Below, piece by piece: positions 53,404 through 62,352 of a stretch of DNA of 64,000 nt (position 1 is the stretch's first letter; every line of letters starts with the position of its first letter). The notes under the pieces were generated by a model. It saw nothing but the letters and a program-made list of their open reading frames with translations. It searched no databases and was not told where the DNA came from. Origin of the DNA: Actinoplanes flavus (GTDB taxonomy: Bacteria; Actinomycetota; Actinomycetes; Mycobacteriales; Micromonosporaceae); the NCBI RefSeq assembly GCF_017592555.1, contig NZ_JAGFNS010000009.1, positions 248,001 through 312,000 of the forward strand, given 5' to 3'. The position numbers and the translations under genes were made by a program.

Positions 53404-53439
53404 CTCCGCCCACCTCCGCCATCCGCACCCCACCGGCCG

Positions 53440-54453
53440 ATGAAACCGCTCCGGGTGCTTCTCGCCGACGCCGCCCCACTCCAGCGGGCGGGTCTGCGAG
53501 CCGTTCTCACCGGGCCGCACGGCGGCGTGGGCACACCGGCATCGCACGGCGAGCCGGTAGGCGTCCCCACACCGGCGTCGCACGGCAGGCCGGCGGGCAC
53601 GCCCACATCGGCACCGCAAGGCGAGCCGATAGGCGCATCCACACCGGCACCACAGGGCAAGCCGACAAGCGCACCCACACCGGCACAACACGGCAAGCCG
53701 ACAAGCGCACCCACACCGGCACCACACGGCAAGCCGACAAGCGCACCCACACCGGCACAACACGGCAAGCCGACAAGCGCACCCACATCGGCACCACACG
53801 GCAAGCCGGTGGACGTGCCCTCACCGGCATCACCCGGCGAGCTGGTGGGCGTCCCCGGGCTGGCGGAGATCGTCGTCGCCGGGGAGACGGGTGACGGGGC
53901 CGAGGCGGTCGATCTGGCCCGGCGGTTGCTCCCCGACGTACTGATCGTCGATGTAGCTCTTCCGCGCCTCGACGGGCTGGCCGTGACCAGGGCGGTCACC
54001 GAGGCACGGCTGGCGGTCCGGGTTCTGGTCCTGACCGAGCGCGACACCGACGACGAGGTGGTGGCGGCCGTCGCCGCCGGGGCGAGCGGCTATCTCTGCA
54101 AGGACACCCCACACGACGAACTGATCGCCGCGGTCCGGGCGGTGGCCGCCGGTGGCGCGGTGATCGCCCCACCGATCCTGGCCCGGGTCCTGACCCGGCT
54201 GGCCGGGGCGTTGCCGACGGCCGCGGACGGTTCGGCCGCCGCCCGGCTCGGCCCGCTGACCGGCCGGGAACGCGAGGTGCTGGTGCACGTGGCCCGCGGC
54301 CGGTCCAACGCCGAGATCGCGACGATCCTCGGCGTGGGCGAGACGACGGTGAAGACCCACGTCGGCCACGTCCTCACCAAGTTGCGTCTGCGCGACCGCA
54401 CCCAGGCCGTGGTCCTCGCCTACGAGACGGGCCTGGTCCGCCCCGGCATCTGA
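53440..54453 (+). CDS. LuxR-type response regulator whose receiver domain is split by 12-residue repeats
   Basis: A 337-residue regulator. Receiver strand 1 and helix 1 (RVLLADAAPLQRAGLRAVLTG) occupy residues 5-25; strand 2 resumes only at about 140 (LAEIVVAGETGDGAEAV). Between them lie nine to ten 12-residue Pro/Ser/Thr/His-rich repeats. The phosphoryl Asp (VLIVDVALPRLDG), the Thr (VLTERD) and the Lys (YLCKDTP) are present, but the usual second acidic residue of strand 1 is Ala (LADAAP). The C-terminal LuxR helix-turn-helix is intact (LTGREREVLVHVARGRSNAEIA, quoted in part). No kinase gene is adjacent. The split receiver may still fold, because the insertion is in the alpha1-beta2 loop. Confidence 0.9.
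   Translation: MKPLRVLLADAAPLQRAGLRAVLTGPHGGVGTPASHGEPVGVPTPASHGRPAGTPTSAPQGEPIGASTPAPQGKPTSAPTPAQHGKPTSAPTPAPHGKPTSAPTPAQHGKPTSAPTSAPHGKPVDVPSPASPGELVGVPGLAEIVVAGETGDGAEAVDLARRLLPDVLIVDVALPRLDGLAVTRAVTEARLAVRVLVLTERDTDDEVVAAVAAGASGYLCKDTPHDELIAAVRAVAAGGAVIAPPILARVLTRLAGALPTAADGSAAARLGPLTGREREVLVHVARGRSNAEIATILGVGETTVKTHVGHVLTKLRLRDRTQAVVLAYETGLVRPGI
53521..53850 (+). repeat. 36-bp in-frame minisatellite in the LuxR response-regulator gene
   Basis: Consecutive 36-bp units start at 53548, 53584, 53620, 53656, 53692, 53728, 53764 and 53800, with partial units at both ends. The four from 53656 to 53799 are nearly identical and encode GKPTSAPTPAQH or GKPTSAPTPAPH; outer units are more diverged (GEPVGVPTPASH, GKPVDVPSPASP). 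Homogeneous centre and diverged edges indicate recent expansion. Confidence 0.92.
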
Positions 54454-54748
54454 CCCCCGGCCCGGCCCCGCCCGGCACAGACCGACCCGTCCGGCCCGGC
54501 ACAAACCGCCCCACCCGGCCCCTGACAGAGCGGCGCGTCGACCCGGCAGCTGACCGGCGCCCGGCCCGGCACAGACCGGCGCGGTTCGACCCGGCACAGA
54601 CCGACCCACCCGGCCCGGCACACACCGCGCCGCCCGGCCGGCACAGACCGACCCGTCCGGCCCTGGCACAGAGCGGCGCGTCCGGCCTGGCGCAGACCGG
54701 GCCGTAGGGTGGGCCGCGGCGTGGAGAGTGGGGTGGCGACGGCTCGGA
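54454..54748. repeat. Repetitive intergenic stretch between luxR-type and HAD genes
   Basis: About 295 bp between convergent genes made of imperfect copies of a roughly 25-30-bp GC-rich unit built around CCCGGCACAGACCG. About nine copies can be counted by eye between 54465 and 54700. No gene is supported; the opposite-strand frames are repeat artefacts. It may hold terminators for both neighbours. Confidence 0.7.
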
Positions 54749-55399
54749 TCAGGTGAGAAGGCCGGCCAGGAAGAGCGGGTCCACGCCGGTCAGTGACGTG
54801 CGCAGATGTACGCCGTCGACCGGTTCGAGTTCCAGTTCGGCCGGGACCGCCAGCACCGCCGCCCCGGCCGCCGTGGCGCTGGCCACCCCGCTGGGCGAGT
54901 CCTCGATGGCGACGCACGACCCGATCGGCACGCCGAGCAGTTCGGCGGCGGTCCGGTAGGGCTCCGGGTCGGGTTTCGGCCGTTCCACCTCGTCGCCGCA
55001 GACGATGACGTCGAAATTCTCGGCACCGAGGGTCTTGAGGGCCACCTCGACGAGCCGCCGCCCGGTGGACGTGACGAGCGCTGTCGGGATGCCGGCGGCC
55101 CGCACCGCGAGCAGCAGTTCCATGGCGCCGGGCCGCCACACCAGGCCGTCCGCGAACAGGTCCCGCACCCGCGCGCTGAGCCACGCCACGTCGGGCGCCT
55201 CGGGGCGGTCCGGCTGGCCGAGGTCCTCCCGGAAGATCCGCATGCTGTGCGCCATGCTGGTGCCGACCATGGCGAGGCGGGCGGTCTCGGAGAGCCTCCC
55301 CCCGGCGTGCACGGCGAGCTCGGCCAGGGCGATGCCCCAGATCCGCTCGCTGTCGACCAGCGTCCCGTCCATGTCGAAGAGCACCGCGGCAGGTTTCAC
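54749..55399 (-). CDS. HAD-family phosphatase (phosphoglucomutase/phosphatase-like)
   Basis: A 216-residue HAD hydrolase with all four motifs: VLFDMDGTLVDSE (residues 6-18), LVTSTGRR near 107, RPKPDPEPY near 139 and AIEDSPSGVASA near 163. The cap domain between residues 18 and 85 is helical (type C1). It resembles actinobacterial phosphatases of the beta-phosphoglucomutase group. The substrate is not identifiable. It lies at the end of the repetitive intergenic stretch. Confidence 0.9.
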   Translation of the reverse strand: MKPAAVLFDMDGTLVDSERIWGIALAELAVHAGGRLSETARLAMVGTSMAHSMRIFREDLGQPDRPEAPDVAWLSARVRDLFADGLVWRPGAMELLLAVRAAGIPTALVTSTGRRLVEVALKTLGAENFDVIVCGDEVERPKPDPEPYRTAAELLGVPIGSCVAIEDSPSGVASATAAGAAVLAVPAELELEPVDGVHLRTSLTGVDPLFLAGLLT

Positions 55400-55457
55400 C
55401 GGACCATTCTGGGTGGGCCGGGCGCCCGGCGCCGACCGGATGTGACGGAGCCGACCG

Positions 55458-56177
55458 TCACAGCCCGCAGGCGTTCAGCGAGTTGTTGTAGCCGTTCGCG
55501 AACGACTGGAACCGCTGGGCCGGCGACCCGTGCGACCCGGGCGCGAACCACGGCTGATCAGGGTCGTCGCCGACCGCCGCGAGCCCGTCGGACAGTTCCT
55601 TGGCGTCGTTCTCCTGCATGCTCAGCGCCTTCTGCCGGACCATGTCGCCGATGAACGCGCCGGACATGCAGTCGGCCTGCAGCTCCTGTTCGATGGTGAA
55701 CTGTTTGCGGATGCCGAGGCGGTCCTGGATGCCGTGGGCGTACTCGTGGCCGAGCAGGTAGAACACGAACGCGTCACCGATCTGCTGGAACGCGTCGAAG
55801 GCCCAGTTCACGTCGTACGCGATGAAGTCGCCGGCCGGGCAGTAGACGGCGTTGTTGAGCGGCAGCGGCTCCCCGCCGCACGCCACCTCGCCCTCCTGCT
55901 GGTACGGCACCACCTGGCGCACCGGCTGGAAGGAGCCGCCGAGCCGCTGCGCCCAGTAGCGTTCGGCGACGACCTGGGAGGCCTGCATGTCCTTGGCGAA
56001 CTCCTCGGGGGTGTCGGTGCCGTCGGGGTCGACCGAGCCGGTGACGTCGACGGTGGGCGCCGGGCCGGTCGGTTCGGGCCCGGGGGTGGGCGTGGTGGTC
56101 GGCAGGCAGGCCGCCAGCAGCAGGGCCGCCGAGATCGCGGCGAGAAGGGACATGAGCGGTACCGGTCGAACGCGCAT
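55458..56177 (-). CDS. Neutral zinc metallopeptidase lipoprotein (YpfJ-like)
   Basis: A 239-residue lipoprotein. The signal peptide ends in LLAAC with Cys24, followed by a Pro/Thr linker. The peptidase domain has the zinc site HEYAH at residues 144-148 and the third ligand region EQELQADCMSGAF. It fits the putative neutral zinc metallopeptidase family (YpfJ type), predicted to act outside the membrane. Substrates are unknown. It is 58 bp upstream of the HAD gene on the same strand. Confidence 0.9.
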   Translation of the reverse strand: MRVRPVPLMSLLAAISAALLLAACLPTTTPTPGPEPTGPAPTVDVTGSVDPDGTDTPEEFAKDMQASQVVAERYWAQRLGGSFQPVRQVVPYQQEGEVACGGEPLPLNNAVYCPAGDFIAYDVNWAFDAFQQIGDAFVFYLLGHEYAHGIQDRLGIRKQFTIEQELQADCMSGAFIGDMVRQKALSMQENDAKELSDGLAAVGDDPDQPWFAPGSHGSPAQRFQSFANGYNNSLNACGL

Positions 56178-56364
56178 GTGTTCCTCCAGAGCGGGGCGGT
56201 GTTTCCACGTTAGACCCGGTCCGCCTCAGGGGCTTCCCTGAGAGTTCCCTGGGTGCCTCCCCGAGGCAAATCTCCCCCTCCTCTACCCCCGCAGGGGGAC
56301 GCCCGGGAGGTTTTCCGCCGCAACACTGGGCCGGACACGAACGAAACCCACAGGGGGAGACACG

Positions 56365-57135
56365 GTGGTGGCACCGACGAATGCCGGCGGGCCGGTGGCG
56401 GCGCGAGCGGACGCGATCTGGAAGGTGTACGGCTCGGGCGAGGCCCGGGTGGCGGCGCTGCGGGGGGTCAGCGTGGAGTTCGGCAAGGGCCGTTTCACCG
56501 CGATCATGGGCCCGTCCGGCAGCGGCAAGTCCACGCTCATGCACTGCCTCGCCGGGCTCGACACGGTGGACGAGGGCACCGTGCACGTCGGCGGCACCGA
56601 GATCAGCCGGCTGAACGACAAGGCGCTGACCCGCCTGCGCCGGGACCGGATCGGCTTCATCTTCCAGCAGTTCAATCTGCTGCCGACGTTGAGCGCCGCG
56701 GAGAACATCCGGCTGCCGCTGGACATCGCCGGGCGCAAGGCCGATCCGCAGTGGTGGGACACGGTGATCAACACGGTGGGGCTGAGCGACCGGCTCGGTC
56801 ACCGGCCCAGCCAGCTCTCCGGCGGCCAGCAGCAGCGGGTGGCGTGCGCGCGGGCCCTGATGGGTCGCCCCGACGTGATCTTCGCGGACGAGCCGACCGG
56901 CAACCTGGACTCCCGTTCCGGCGCCGAGGTGCTGTCGTTCCTGCGGTCCAGCGTGCGCGAGCACGGCCAGACCATCGTGATGGTCACCCACGACCCGGTG
57001 GCGGCGAGCTACGCCGACCGGGTGGTGTTCCTCGCCGACGGCGCGATCGTCGACGAGCTGGCCGGCCCGACCGCGGAGACGGTGCTGGACACCATGAAGA
57101 AGCTGGACGGCAAGAGCGACCCGGTGATGCTCTGA
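56365..57135 (+). CDS. MacB/LolD-type ABC transporter ATP-binding protein
   Basis: A 256-residue ATPase starting at GTG 56365 with AGGGGGAG upstream. Walker A GPSGSGKSTLMH is near residue 50, LSGGQQQRVACARAL (signature) near 151, and Walker B VIFADEPTGNLD near 170, with the H-loop VTHDPVAASYADR. This matches the MacB/LolD/FtsE group. The ATG of the permease starts within its stop (TGATG). The pair probably works as a mechanotransmission-type ABC system, with unknown substrate. Confidence 0.93.
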   Translation: MVAPTNAGGPVAARADAIWKVYGSGEARVAALRGVSVEFGKGRFTAIMGPSGSGKSTLMHCLAGLDTVDEGTVHVGGTEISRLNDKALTRLRRDRIGFIFQQFNLLPTLSAAENIRLPLDIAGRKADPQWWDTVINTVGLSDRLGHRPSQLSGGQQQRVACARALMGRPDVIFADEPTGNLDSRSGAEVLSFLRSSVREHGQTIVMVTHDPVAASYADRVVFLADGAIVDELAGPTAETVLDTMKKLDGKSDPVML

Positions 57136-59669
57136 TGCTGCGCGCCACGCTGAAGAGCCTGCTCGCCCGCAAGTTGCGGCTGGTCCTGTCCGGTCTGGCC
57201 GTGCTGCTCGGCGTGATGTTCGTGTCGGGCGCCCTGGTGCTCACCGACACCCTCAACCGCACCTTCGACTCGATCTTCTCCGAGGCCTTCGCCTCGACCG
57301 ACGTCTCGGTCACCGCGAAACCGCGGGTCGAGGTCTCCGAGATGGAGGGCGAGGAGGTCGCCGCGCCGCTTCCGGCCTCGGTGGTGGAGACCATCAAGAC
57401 CCAGGAGGGGGTACGGTCGGCGACCGGCCGTGTCGACGCGGACGGGGCACGGGTGATCGCGTCGGACGGCAAGGTGCTCACGTCGTTCGGGCCGCCGCGG
57501 ATCGGCTCGAACTGGACCGGCACCGACGAGATCATGGAGATGCGCGCCGGCCGCGGCCCGGAGGCCCCCGGCGAGATCGCCATGAACGCGACCACCGCCG
57601 AGCTGGCCGGCTTCACCGTCGGTGACCGTGTCTCGGTGCTCACCCAGCAGCCGAAACGGGAGTTCACCCTGGTCGGCGTCTGGGGCTACACCGGCGGACG
57701 GGACAGCATCAGCGGTGTCCAGGAGGTCGCCTTCACCACGCCGGTGGCGCAGGAGCTGATGCTCGGCGAGAAGGACGTGTTCACCTCGGTGACCGTCCGC
57801 ACCGCCGACGGCGTCACGCCGGAGCAGCTGCGCGACCGGATCGCCCCGGTGCTCGGCGCCGGCTACGAGGTGAAGACCGGTGAGCAGCTCGCCGAGGACA
57901 ACTCCTCGAGCCTCAAGGAGGGCATGGGTTTCTTCAACCAGATCCTGCTGGGCTTCGCCGGCATCGCGCTGTTCGTCGGCATCTTCCTGATCCTCAACAC
58001 GTTCTCGATCGTGGTGGCCCAGCGGACCCGGGAGCTGGCCCTGCTCCGGGCGATCGGCGCCAGCCGCCGCCAGGTGATCAACTCGGTGCTGGTGGAGGCC
58101 GTGGTGGTCGGCGTGATCGCCTCGGTCCTCGGTCTGGCCGCCGGGGTCGGGGCGGGCGCCGGGCTGGGCGCGCTGTTCAGCGGCATGAGCGGCGGCATGG
58201 ACCTGGCCCCGATCGGGGTGCCGCTGTCCGCGGTGATCAGCTCGTTCACGGTCGGCATCCTGGTGACCGTGGTGGCCGCGGTGCTGCCCGCGCTGCGCGC
58301 CTCACGGATCTCGCCGGTCGCCGCGATGCAGGACGTCGCCACCCCGGACCGGCCGCTCACCAAGCTGACCGTGGCCGGCACCGTGGTGACCGCGGCCGGG
58401 GCGGCGGCTCTGGGCACCGGGTTGTTCGCCGACTCCGGCGACGCCACGCTGTACCTGATCCTCGGCGGTGTGCTGGTCACCTTCATCGGTGTCGCCCTGC
58501 TCACCCCGCTGATCGCGCGGCCGGTGGTGTCCCTGCTGGGCCGGCTGTTCTCCTGGTCGGTGCCGGGGCGGCTGGGCCGGCTCAACTCGGGCCGCAACCC
58601 GCGCCGCACCGCGATCACGGCGGCCGCCCTGATGGTCGGCATCGCCCTGGTCACCGGTGTGACCGTGGTGATGGACTCGGCGAAGAGCAGTCTCAAGGCC
58701 GAGGCGGCACGGATCCTCAAGGCCCAGATCATGATCAGTGGCGATCAGGGCGGGCCGCGTCCGCCGACGTACGATCCGGCCGTCCTGGACAAGGCCGAGC
58801 GGATCCCCGGGGTGCGGGCGGCCGCCGGCCTCTACAACGACCTGGTGGCGGTCGGCGACGACCGGACGTACGTGGCCGCCACCGAGGACCTCTCCCGGAT
58901 GGCGGAGGCCTACGGCACCACGGCCGCGAAGCTGGGTCCCGGCGAGATCGCGGTGAGCGCGCCGGAGGCCACCGAGCGCGGCTGGCGGACCGGCTCGACC
59001 ACGACGATCCAGACGGCGAGGGGTGAACCGCGGACGTACACGGTGGTGAACGTCTTCCCCGAGAACGCGCTGCCCGGCAGCATCATCCTGCCCGCCGAGG
59101 CGATCAAGGGCTTCGGCATCACCCAGCCGGTCCTCGGGTTCATCCGCCTGGACGACGGTGTCGCGGTGTCGTCGGTGCTGCCGCAGGTGAAGGCCCTGGT
59201 CGCGGACAGTCCCGAGGTGACCGCCACCGACCAGCAGACCTTCGTCGACGATCAGGCCGCGGTCTTCGACCAGATCATCACGATGATCCAGATCCTGCTG
59301 GGCCTGGCCATCCTGATCGCGGTCCTGGGCGTGGTCAACACCCTGGCCCTGTCCGTCCTGGAACGCACCCGGGAACTGGGCCTGCTCCGCGCCGTCGGCC
59401 TGGGCCGTGCCCAGACCATGCGCATGATCACCGTCGAGGCCGTGGTGATCGCCGTCTTCGGCGCCCTCCTCGGCGTGGCGGTCGGCGCCGGCATGGGCAG
59501 CGCGGTCGCCCGTGCCCTGGAGAACGACGGCATCACCGAGATCGTCCTCCCCTGGGCCCGCATGGGCACCTACCTGGTCCTGGCCGCCCTGGTCGGCGTC
59601 TTCGCCGCCGTCCTCCCGGCGATCCGGGCCGCCCGCCTCAACGTCCTGGGCGCCATCGCCCACGACTGA
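57135..59669 (+). CDS. FtsX-domain ABC transporter permease
   Basis: An 844-residue membrane protein coupled to the ATPase gene. An N-terminal helix (LVLSGLAVLLGVMFVSGALVL) is followed by an extracytoplasmic MacB-like domain (about 45-250), a first FtsX domain with three helices (about 265-395, ending LPALRASRISPVAAMQDV), a second pair of helices near 420-465, a second extracytoplasmic domain and a final FtsX domain (about 710-840, ending LPAIRAARLNVLGAI). This duplicated FtsX layout is common in actinomycete ABC systems. Export of an antimicrobial or a lipid, or signalling to the cell wall, is possible. Confidence 0.92.
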   Translation: MLRATLKSLLARKLRLVLSGLAVLLGVMFVSGALVLTDTLNRTFDSIFSEAFASTDVSVTAKPRVEVSEMEGEEVAAPLPASVVETIKTQEGVRSATGRVDADGARVIASDGKVLTSFGPPRIGSNWTGTDEIMEMRAGRGPEAPGEIAMNATTAELAGFTVGDRVSVLTQQPKREFTLVGVWGYTGGRDSISGVQEVAFTTPVAQELMLGEKDVFTSVTVRTADGVTPEQLRDRIAPVLGAGYEVKTGEQLAEDNSSSLKEGMGFFNQILLGFAGIALFVGIFLILNTFSIVVAQRTRELALLRAIGASRRQVINSVLVEAVVVGVIASVLGLAAGVGAGAGLGALFSGMSGGMDLAPIGVPLSAVISSFTVGILVTVVAAVLPALRASRISPVAAMQDVATPDRPLTKLTVAGTVVTAAGAAALGTGLFADSGDATLYLILGGVLVTFIGVALLTPLIARPVVSLLGRLFSWSVPGRLGRLNSGRNPRRTAITAAALMVGIALVTGVTVVMDSAKSSLKAEAARILKAQIMISGDQGGPRPPTYDPAVLDKAERIPGVRAAAGLYNDLVAVGDDRTYVAATEDLSRMAEAYGTTAAKLGPGEIAVSAPEATERGWRTGSTTTIQTARGEPRTYTVVNVFPENALPGSIILPAEAIKGFGITQPVLGFIRLDDGVAVSSVLPQVKALVADSPEVTATDQQTFVDDQAAVFDQIITMIQILLGLAILIAVLGVVNTLALSVLERTRELGLLRAVGLGRAQTMRMITVEAVVIAVFGALLGVAVGAGMGSAVARALENDGITEIVLPWARMGTYLVLAALVGVFAAVLPAIRAARLNVLGAIAHD

Positions 59670-59708
59670 CCCGTCGGTGAACGTCCCGCGCCCACCCGGG
59701 CGCACGAT

Positions 59709-59735
59709 CCGGCCCCGGCCCCGTGCCGGGGCCGG
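59709..59735 (+). terminator. Hairpin terminator after the FtsX-type permease
   Basis: An 11-bp perfect GC stem (59709-59719 with 59725-59735) and 5-base loop, 40 bp after the stop. Confidence 0.7.
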
Positions 59736-59986
59736 CCCGTTCCCGGAACACGGCCGCCCGCCACCCGGACACATCAGCACCCGGGCCCGGCCGGTCACAC
59801 CCCCGGCCGGCTCCCGGAGTCGTCTCGGACCGGCTGGACCACCGATCTCCGCCCGGCGGCGCCTCGCGGGCGGGACCACGCACGGGGATCGCGGTGCGCT
59901 GCGGGACGGGGAGGATGCGGTCGGGGACGGCTTGTTCCGTACCGGGAAGGGTTGGAGGCGGAGGCGTCGCTCGGGGAACGACCCCG
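59736..59986. other. Intergenic stretch between convergent genes
   Basis: After the terminator, about 250 bp of GC-rich DNA hold no gene that I can support; short frames here are interrupted or lack starts. Confidence 0.6.
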
Positions 59987-60541
59987 TCAGACCTTGCTGG
60001 GCAGGCGCCGGTGCAGTTCGGCGAGCAGGACCTCCGGTCCGGGGGACATCAGGCCCACGTCGATGACGTAGGCGAAGTCGCCGCCCCGGCGCCGCACCCG
60101 CGGAGGGCCGCCCTTGCCGGGCAGCCGGGTGGCGTAGTCCTCGGCGATCGGCGTGATCACCAGGTCGGTGAACGGGCCACGGCCGTGCAGGGCCACCGCG
60201 GCGATCCCGGACCAGGGCAGATGGACCGGCTGCCGCCCGGTGCCGGCGAAGTCGATCCCGTGTACCGAGGTGTGCAGCCAGCCCAGCCGCCGCCAGACGA
60301 CCAGCATGAGCACAGCCGCCACGGTCGCCGGGACGACGAGGCTGGCCTCGAAGAAGACCACGAGGTCGGACGCCCTCGGGCGATATCCGGTGGCCATCCG
60401 GACACCGATCGTGATCAGCAGCAACGGTAGCCAGGCGGCGGCCAGCACCCACAGCGCGGTCACGTAGAACATGCCGCGGGCCTGGATGAAGCTGACGGTG
60501 TCGTCGGTCGGCCCGAGCACTTGATCCAGATGATCAGCCAT
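59987..60541 (-). CDS. Membrane protein of unknown function
   Basis: A 184-residue protein. Two membrane segments (about 25-47, FYVTALWVLAAAWLPLLLITIG in part; and 62-84, LVVPATVAAVLMLVVW) are followed by a cytoplasmic beta-rich domain resembling a bacterial PH-like module (GIDFAGTGRQPVHLPWSGI, AVALHGRGPFTDLVITPI). Its ATG is 8 bp after the stop of the CDP-alcohol phosphatidyltransferase gene, so they are co-transcribed. Confidence 0.8.
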   Translation of the reverse strand: MADHLDQVLGPTDDTVSFIQARGMFYVTALWVLAAAWLPLLLITIGVRMATGYRPRASDLVVFFEASLVVPATVAAVLMLVVWRRLGWLHTSVHGIDFAGTGRQPVHLPWSGIAAVALHGRGPFTDLVITPIAEDYATRLPGKGGPPRVRRRGGDFAYVIDVGLMSPGPEVLLAELHRRLPSKV

Positions 60542-60548
60542 ATGCCGA

Positions 60549-61319
60549 TTATGTTCTGATAAATGCTTCGTTTTCGGCGGAATAGGTCCGGGTGGTCAGC
60601 CACAGCTTGTAGATGAGCAGCAGCTCGAACGCGGTCAACAGAACCGCCGCGACCACGGTGAACGGCACGACCAGGCCGGTCAGCGGGCCGAGCACGAAGA
60701 CGAACATCATGAACTCGATGCCGCTGAACACGTGCGCCCGGATCCGGTGCGCCAGCAGGAACCCGCGCACCCGGCCGAACAGCCCGAACCGGGCGCGGAA
60801 GTCGCCGTGCACGTCGGCCGGCTCCGGGCCGTCGCCGCGCATCAGCTCCCGGATCTTGCCCATCTGGAGCGCGTTGAGGTAGCGGAACAGATCGAGGAAG
60901 ATCACCAGCCCGGCCAGCCCGATCCAGAACGGGTCACCGGTGCGCTGCCACTGCCCGCCGAACAGCCCGAGCGCGCAGATCACCACGCGCAGCCGGTCGA
61001 AGACGTAGTCCAGCCAGACGCCGAACACCGAGCCGGTCCCGTTCAACCGGGCGATCTTGCCGTCCAGGCAGTCGACCAGGAACGCCACGTGGAACAGCAG
61101 CGCCCCGGCGATCAGCCAGCCGGCCCGGAAGCACGCGGCGGCGCCCACCCCGACGCCGAACGCCAGGAGGCTGAGCCGGTTCGGCGTCACCCACCGCCAC
61201 GGCGCGATCAACCGCACCAGGTGCACCGCCACCGGATCGACGAGCCACACCGTCCACCAGGAGTCCCGCCGCTTGTAGGTGCGCTCCCGGATCTCGTCGA
61301 CCGTCAATCGGGGGGTCAT
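60549..61319 (-). CDS. CDP-alcohol phosphatidyltransferase family protein
   Basis: A 256-residue integral membrane enzyme. The catalytic motif D-G-x2-A-R-x8-G-x3-D-x3-D is complete (DGKIAR at 86-91, G100, D104, D108), so CDP-lipid-dependent transfer is expected. Membrane helices occur on both sides, about six in all. The ATG 61319 is chosen (MTPRLTVDEIRERTYKRRDS); an upstream frame extension lacks homology. The alcohol acceptor (inositol phosphate, glycerol phosphate or other) cannot be read from sequence. Confidence 0.9.
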   Translation of the reverse strand: MTPRLTVDEIRERTYKRRDSWWTVWLVDPVAVHLVRLIAPWRWVTPNRLSLLAFGVGVGAAACFRAGWLIAGALLFHVAFLVDCLDGKIARLNGTGSVFGVWLDYVFDRLRVVICALGLFGGQWQRTGDPFWIGLAGLVIFLDLFRYLNALQMGKIRELMRGDGPEPADVHGDFRARFGLFGRVRGFLLAHRIRAHVFSGIEFMMFVFVLGPLTGLVVPFTVVAAVLLTAFELLLIYKLWLTTRTYSAENEAFIRT

Positions 61320-61426
61320 GCGGGCGACATTACCGCTAGTGAGCAAGGTCGATACAGATCGTCACTCCTGAGGTGCCCGGCGCGGCCATCGGGTACGCAC
61401 CGCCGCGCGCACGTAGGCTGTTCCCC

Positions 61427-62296
61427 ATGAGTGAGTTCGACGGCCTCCCCATCCTCCGTTCTCCCGTGGCCATCGCCGCCTTCGAGGGCTGGAACGACGC
61501 CGCGGACGCTTCCACCGCGGCCGTCGAACACCTCGAGCAGGTGTGGGAGGCGCGCGAGGTCACCAGCATCGACCCGGAGGACTTCTACGACTTCCAGGTG
61601 AGCCGCCCGACGATCACGATGGCCGAGGGCGAGACCCGGAAGATCGAGTGGCCGACCACCCGGTTCACGGTGGCCAGCCCGCCCGGCGCGGACCGGGACG
61701 TGGTGCTCATCCGGGGCATCGAGCCGAGCATGCGGTGGCGGACGTTCTGCGAGTCGGTGCTGGAGATCTGCCACAGCCTCGAGGTGAACCGGATCGTCCT
61801 GCTCGGGGCGCTGCTGGCCGATGTGCCGTACACCCGGCCCCTGCCGATCAGCGGCACCGCCAGCGACCGCGAGACAGCCGAGAAGTACAAGGTCGTCCCC
61901 ACCCGGTACGACGGCCCGACCGGCATCGTCGGCGTGCTGCAGGAGGCGGCCACCCGCGCCGAGCTGGACGCCCTGTCGTTCTGGGTGCACGTCCCGCACT
62001 ACGCGAACAACCCGCCCTGCCCGAAGGCCACGCTGTCGCTGCTCAGCCGGATCGAGGACGTCCTCGACCTGCCGGTGCCGATGGCCGACCTGGCCGAGCA
62101 GGCCGACGACTGGGAGAAGAAGGTCCGCGCCGCCGCCGAGCAGGACTCCGAACTCGGGGAGTACGTGCGGGAGCTGGAGGAGCGGGTCGGTGACGCCGGG
62201 ATCCAGCCGCTCACCGGCGACGAGATCGCCAGCGAGTTCGAGAAGTACCTGCGCCGGCGCGGAGGTTCGGCCGGCCCCACCGCCGGATCCTGGTGA
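61427..62296 (+). CDS. PAC2-family protein (proteasome assembly chaperone-like)
   Basis: A 289-residue protein beginning MSEFDGLPILRSPVAIAAFE. The PAC2 fold shows GWNDAADASTAAVEHLEQ, DFYDFQVSRPTITM, VLIRGIEPSMRWRTF, VLLGALLADVPYTRPLP and FWVHVPHYANNPPCPKAT. The C-terminal part forms an acidic coiled coil (DDWEKKVRAAAEQDSEL). Archaeal and eukaryotic PAC2 proteins help to assemble 20S proteasomes. Actinobacterial members are encoded near the proteasome genes (about 15 kb away here), which makes a link plausible but unproven. Confidence 0.9.
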   Translation: MSEFDGLPILRSPVAIAAFEGWNDAADASTAAVEHLEQVWEAREVTSIDPEDFYDFQVSRPTITMAEGETRKIEWPTTRFTVASPPGADRDVVLIRGIEPSMRWRTFCESVLEICHSLEVNRIVLLGALLADVPYTRPLPISGTASDRETAEKYKVVPTRYDGPTGIVGVLQEAATRAELDALSFWVHVPHYANNPPCPKATLSLLSRIEDVLDLPVPMADLAEQADDWEKKVRAAAEQDSELGEYVRELEERVGDAGIQPLTGDEIASEFEKYLRRRGGSAGPTAGSW

Positions 62297-62302
62297 GACG
62301 CC

Positions 62303-62338
62303 GACGGCGGGTGACCCCAGCCGGAGTCACCCGCCGTC
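62303..62338. terminator. Hairpin terminator between PAC2 and DUF397 genes
   Basis: A perfect 13-bp stem (62303-62315 with 62326-62338) and 10-base loop, 6 bp after the PAC2 stop and 14 bp before the end of the convergent DUF397 gene. It can serve both. Confidence 0.8.
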
Positions 62339-62352
62339 ACGGAAGACCAAAA

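Noticed and set aside
52435..53799. Minus-strand frame with long Cys/Arg/Leu repeats over the nuclease and regulator genes
   Set aside because: The repeats derive from the opposite-strand in-frame tandem repeats and the low-complexity insertion.
53507..53833. Minus-strand frame with repeated Cys-Arg-Val-Val-Pro units
   Set aside because: It is the mirror of the 36-bp minisatellite in the response-regulator gene; its repeats need no separate explanation.
53521..53850. Possible CRISPR array
   Set aside because: The 36-bp units are directly contiguous, in frame and without spacers, and no cas genes are nearby.
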